The notes below the pieces were generated by a model. That model was not told where the DNA came from, searched no databases, and saw only the letters and a program-made list of their open reading frames with translations. Below are positions 61,218-64,000 of a stretch of DNA of 64,000 nucleotides, piece after piece. Position 1 is the stretch's first letter. Each line of letters opens with the position of its first letter. The position numbers and the translations under genes were made by a program. The stretch is taken from positions 159,239-223,238 of the forward strand of contig NZ_JAGYPM010000001.1 in NCBI RefSeq assembly GCF_018343665.1, read 5' to 3'. This DNA comes from Cytobacillus citreus (lineage in GTDB: Bacteria; Bacillota; Bacilli; Bacillales; Cytobacillaceae).

Positions 61218-62762
61218 ATGAAAAAAAGAGTATGGACTCTTATCTTAATCCCGTTGCTTCTTTTTTACGCCCTACCTGTAGGAGCGGTCGAAAAAGAAGA
61301 TCGAAAATGGCAAGATGAATCCATCTATTTTTTAATGGTGGATCGCTTTAATAATGGGGATTTCAAAAATGATTATCATGTTAATGTAAAAGATCCGAAA
61401 AGCTTTCACGGAGGTGATTTTCAGGGAATTATCGAAAAACTAGATTATATTAAGGATATGGGCTTTACAACCATTTTGCTGACACCTGTATTTGATAATG
61501 AAGATAATGGCTACCATGGCTACTGGGTTAAAGACTTCTATAATACGGAAGAACATTTTGGAACAATAGATGAATTTAAAAAGCTCGTTCAGGAAGCTCA
61601 TAAAAGAGATATGAAAGTAATGATGAGTTTTGCTGTTAGTCATGTTGGCCCAAATCATTCATGGATGCAGGAAGCTGACAAGAAGGATTGGTTCAATAAT
61701 CAAGAAGGAAATCAACTAACAGATAGCGGGCAGCCCATTGTAAAGGATTGGTTAGAAGGTCTCCCTAAATTGAATCAAGAAAATCAGGAGCTTAAGAATT
61801 ATTTAATTGATGCTGCAAAGTGGTGGATTACCGAAACAAATATTGATGGTTATTATATAGATTCAGTTGATCAAGTATCCAAAAATTTTATGACTGATTT
61901 TGCCAAAGAGGTAAAAGCTGCTAAGGATAACTTCTATCTCCTTGGAGAGGTAAGCTCTAACGATCCTCATAGGATTGCCGAATATCAAGAAACCGGAATG
62001 GATGGATTTATTGATTATCCTCTTACAGCATCCTTAAGACCAGCTTTTGATCAAGTAGACAAATCTTTAATTGAGATGAATAAGCAGAAAGAAGAATTGC
62101 TTTCCATTTATAAAAATCCTTATTTAATGGGATCATCCATGGATAATCTCAATACAGTCCGCTTTACACATGATACAGTTGAGAAGAATCAACATCCAGG
62201 GCCTAGGTGGAAGCTAGCCTTAACTTATTTGTATACGACACCGGGAATTCCAGTTGTATACTATGGCAGTGAAATTGCATTAGAAGGCGGTGTGGGAGCA
62301 GACAATCATCGACAAATGGATTTCAGAACGGATAAGGATCTCATTGACTATATTACCAAACTTGGTGAACTGCGGATTAATTTCCCAAGCTTAACTAGAG
62401 GAGAAATGAAGTGGCTTGCTAATGAAGACGGTGTAACTGTTTATAAAAGGACATTTGAAAATGAAACCACTGTGATTGCTATTAATAATACATCTGAGTC
62501 GCAAAATATTTCAATCAATGCTGATCAATTAGAAGATGATAAAGAGCTTCGGGGATTATTAACAAATGACCTTGTCAAAAGTAAAGATGGTCATTATGAG
62601 CTTATTATTGACAGGGAAGAAGCTGAGGTTTATGTTTTATCACAAAAATCAGGTATCAATATCCCATATGTTACCGCTACAATTTTAGTTTATGGAGCCT
62701 TTATTGTGTTTATTTTCATGGTTTGGAGAAGATCAAAAAGGAAGAGAGCGCAGGAAGAATAA
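61218..62762 (+). CDS. Membrane-anchored GH13 (alpha-amylase-family) protein, degenerate active site
   Basis: The 514-aa protein has a signal peptide (about residues 1-23), a GH13 barrel and a C-terminal beta domain, then a membrane segment (about 483-503) with basic tail RRSKRKR, so the barrel faces outside. Region II GYYIDSVDQ keeps the nucleophile Asp but has Tyr in place of the usual Arg. Region III LLGEVSS keeps the acid Glu. Region IV is DNLNTVRF instead of DNHDxxRF, so the third catalytic Asp is Asn. Region I is SFAVSH instead of DxxxNH. It may have weak, altered or only binding activity. AAGGAGGGGG ribosome site. Confidence 0.8.
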   Translation: MKKRVWTLILIPLLLFYALPVGAVEKEDRKWQDESIYFLMVDRFNNGDFKNDYHVNVKDPKSFHGGDFQGIIEKLDYIKDMGFTTILLTPVFDNEDNGYHGYWVKDFYNTEEHFGTIDEFKKLVQEAHKRDMKVMMSFAVSHVGPNHSWMQEADKKDWFNNQEGNQLTDSGQPIVKDWLEGLPKLNQENQELKNYLIDAAKWWITETNIDGYYIDSVDQVSKNFMTDFAKEVKAAKDNFYLLGEVSSNDPHRIAEYQETGMDGFIDYPLTASLRPAFDQVDKSLIEMNKQKEELLSIYKNPYLMGSSMDNLNTVRFTHDTVEKNQHPGPRWKLALTYLYTTPGIPVVYYGSEIALEGGVGADNHRQMDFRTDKDLIDYITKLGELRINFPSLTRGEMKWLANEDGVTVYKRTFENETTVIAINNTSESQNISINADQLEDDKELRGLLTNDLVKSKDGHYELIIDREEAEVYVLSQKSGINIPYVTATILVYGAFIVFIFMVWRRSKRKRAQEE

Positions 62763-62770
62763 GAAGATAA

Positions 62771-62805
62771 AGCCAAAGGATTAAGCTTCCTTTGGCTTGT
62801 TTTTA
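62771..62805 (+). terminator. Terminator of the GH13 gene
   Basis: AGCCAAAGGA and TCCTTTGGCT arms with a TTAAGCT loop, then TGTTTTTATT. Confidence 0.9.
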
Positions 62806-62837
62806 TTGTTCCACTTTAGCAGGTGCTCTTTGAATTT

Positions 62838-63329
62838 CTATCGATAATTTACAAATTGAACTTCAACGTTGAGGTCTGCTTCTTTTACGGCTGCAATGAT
62901 TTTTTGAAGATCATCACGGTTTTTGCCAGTGACACGAATTTGGTCATCTTGTACTTGGCTTTTAACCTTTAAACCGCTGTTTTTAATGAGGGTATTGATT
63001 TTTTTTGCATCTTCTTTGTCGATTCCTTGTGCAATTTTAGCTCTTTGGCGAACTGTTCCACCAGAAGCGCCTTCAATTTTACCATAATCCAGATTCTTTA
63101 TTGGAATGCCCCTTCTAATCATTTTGCTAATTAGGACATCTTTAAGCTGGCCAAGCTTGTACTCATCATCAGAAATAAGTACGAGTTCCTCTTTATCAAG
63201 TGAAGCATTGCTTTTACTTCCTTTGAAATCATAGCGAGTTTGAATCTCCTTCATTGCAATGTTAATTGCATTTGTAACCTCAGAAAAATCAACTTTGGAT
63301 ACAATATCAAATGAGCTTTCTTTTGACAT
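62838..63329 (-). CDS. yitK: YajQ-family nucleotide-binding protein YitK
   Basis: The 163-aa protein is of the YajQ/DUF520 type: [20 protein letters not shown] at the start, ETRYDFKGS-like [13 protein letters not shown] near 33, and [11 protein letters not shown] near 137. Relatives bind nucleotides, and in Xanthomonas c-di-GMP, which is of interest with an EAL protein 3 kb away. ATG 63329 has GGAGG upstream. The longer frame starts before that site. Confidence 0.93.
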   Translation of the reverse strand: MSKESSFDIVSKVDFSEVTNAINIAMKEIQTRYDFKGSKSNASLDKEELVLISDDEYKLGQLKDVLISKMIRRGIPIKNLDYGKIEGASGGTVRQRAKIAQGIDKEDAKKINTLIKNSGLKVKSQVQDDQIRVTGKNRDDLQKIIAAVKEADLNVEVQFVNYR

Positions 63330-63493
63330 GACTGCCTCCTTAAACATCCTCTAATCAAAAAGTTCAAATTGATACGGACTTTTGAAAGAAGTTTTACTTT
63401 TACATTAATTATAGTAAAATATAGCAGTCTAAACAACATTAAGGATAATAGTAAAATTTAATATAATTGGATGTATATGAAGGAGGAGCTAAT

Positions 63494-64000
63494 ATGGCTT
63501 TAAATGAATTAATTGGCCGTTCAGTTCAATTAAAGACTGAAAGACTTGCAGATTTTGGCTATTTTTTGACTGACGGCAATGAGGACGTTTTATTGCACAA
63601 AAACGATACAGATATGCAGTTAGAGGAAGGTCAGGAAGTTGAGGTATTTCTTTACACAGATTCGAAGGGGCGAGTAGCCGCCACAACGCAAATTCCCGAA
63701 ATAACAACGGACTCCTATGGATGGGCAAAGGTTAGTGATATAAAGCCTGGAATAGGTGTATTTTTGAATATTGGTATTAATAAGGACATGCTGTTAGGAG
63801 AAGAAGATCTCCCTGTACATAGCTCTGTATGGCCAATTGAAGGGGATATGCTTTACATTACTCTAAGAGTAAATAAAAACAATCGAATATATGTTAAATT
63901 AGCTACTGATCCTATTATTGAAGAAATATCTGAAAAAGCAACAAGAAAAGATTTTAATAAAAATATTCATGGTTACATATACCGAACTGCGAAGGTAGGA
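63494..64000 (+). CDS. yitL: YitL/CvfB-type S1 RNA-binding protein, 5' part
   Basis: 169 codons are visible before the window ends, so it is truncated by the window, not broken. MALNELIGRSVQLKTERLAD starts it, and the segment ending LHKNDTDMQLEEGQEVEVFLY is the first OB/S1-like domain. The family (CvfB in Staphylococcus) binds RNA and affects virulence and stress genes. AAGGAGGAG ribosome site. Divergent from yitK, as in B. subtilis. Confidence 0.88.
   Translation, partial: MALNELIGRSVQLKTERLADFGYFLTDGNEDVLLHKNDTDMQLEEGQEVEVFLYTDSKGRVAATTQIPEITTDSYGWAKVSDIKPGIGVFLNIGINKDMLLGEEDLPVHSSVWPIEGDMLYITLRVNKNNRIYVKLATDPIIEEISEKATRKDFNKNIHGYIYRTAKVG

Overview
The window is chromosomal DNA from a low-GC, spore-forming Bacillaceae (Bacillus sensu lato). 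Gene families and order largely follow the B. subtilis yhg-yhf-yhj-yis-yit segment: hmoB / hemEHY / yhgDE / yhfH-yhfI-lplJ-lcfB / yhfN / yhzC-comK / yhjD-yhjE-sipV / addBA / gerPA-F / yisK-yisL-yisN / yitK-yitL. Spore-germination genes behind a SigK-type promoter, comK and a FadR-type operator support this. I cannot name the genus or species. No rRNA, tRNA or CRISPR array was seen.

Layout. 0-4.35 kb: heme turnover (hmoB) facing the late heme pathway hemE-hemH-hemY. 4.35-6.47 kb: a dispersed repeat and a TnpB-only IS200/IS605-type element with a probable right-end guide RNA. 6.5-9.4 kb: TetR regulator yhgD and yhgE, each preceded by the same operator palindrome. 9.4-16.1 kb: yhfH, yhfI, lipoate ligase, the lysozyme-stress pair sigV-rsiV, a FadR-type site with lcfB, and an enoyl-CoA hydratase. 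16.1-21.2 kb: a TrpXYZ-like ABC transporter and azlCD beside an XRE-cupin regulator. 21.4-30 kb: yhfN, yhzC, comK, yhjD, an S9 peptidase, an LCP protein, yhjE and sipV, separated by repeats. 30.3-43.8 kb: an accessory block described below. 44-53.4 kb: addBA converging on gerPABCDEF. 53.4-64 kb: an acyl-CoA synthetase, yisK, yisL, a FIST-PAS-GGDEF-EAL protein, yisN, a degenerate membrane-anchored GH13 protein, yitK and the start of yitL.

The most interesting block is 30.3-43.8 kb. A 1083-aa activator (STAND-type ATPase, TPR-like middle, C-terminal OmpR-type winged helix plus BTAD domain, i.e. AfsR/SARP-like) precedes a complete branched-chain-amino-acid-type ABC transporter, a 58-aa small protein, a KAS III/thiolase-fold enzyme with a changed active site, an alpha/beta hydrolase, a FabG-like SDR and an acyl-CoA ligase. 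The promoter of the transporter operon and the promoter of the ligase share one architecture, TGTAAC-N5-TGTAAC-N10-(TATGAT/TACAAT), with no -35 box. This is the 11-bp-pitch direct repeat expected of SARP-type regulators. It ties the two transcription units together as a probable inducible uptake and CoA-dependent pathway of unknown substrate.

The intergenic regions are rich in repeats. Family A (about 135 bp) ends in a hairpin and in most copies starts right at a terminator T-run. Family B (127 to 306 bp) grows by hairpin modules nested in hairpin loops. Family C is a GC-rich REP-like element. Family D (100-265 bp) has inverted ends. There is also a six-unit 52-bp tandem array. Most long non-coding gaps are made of these.
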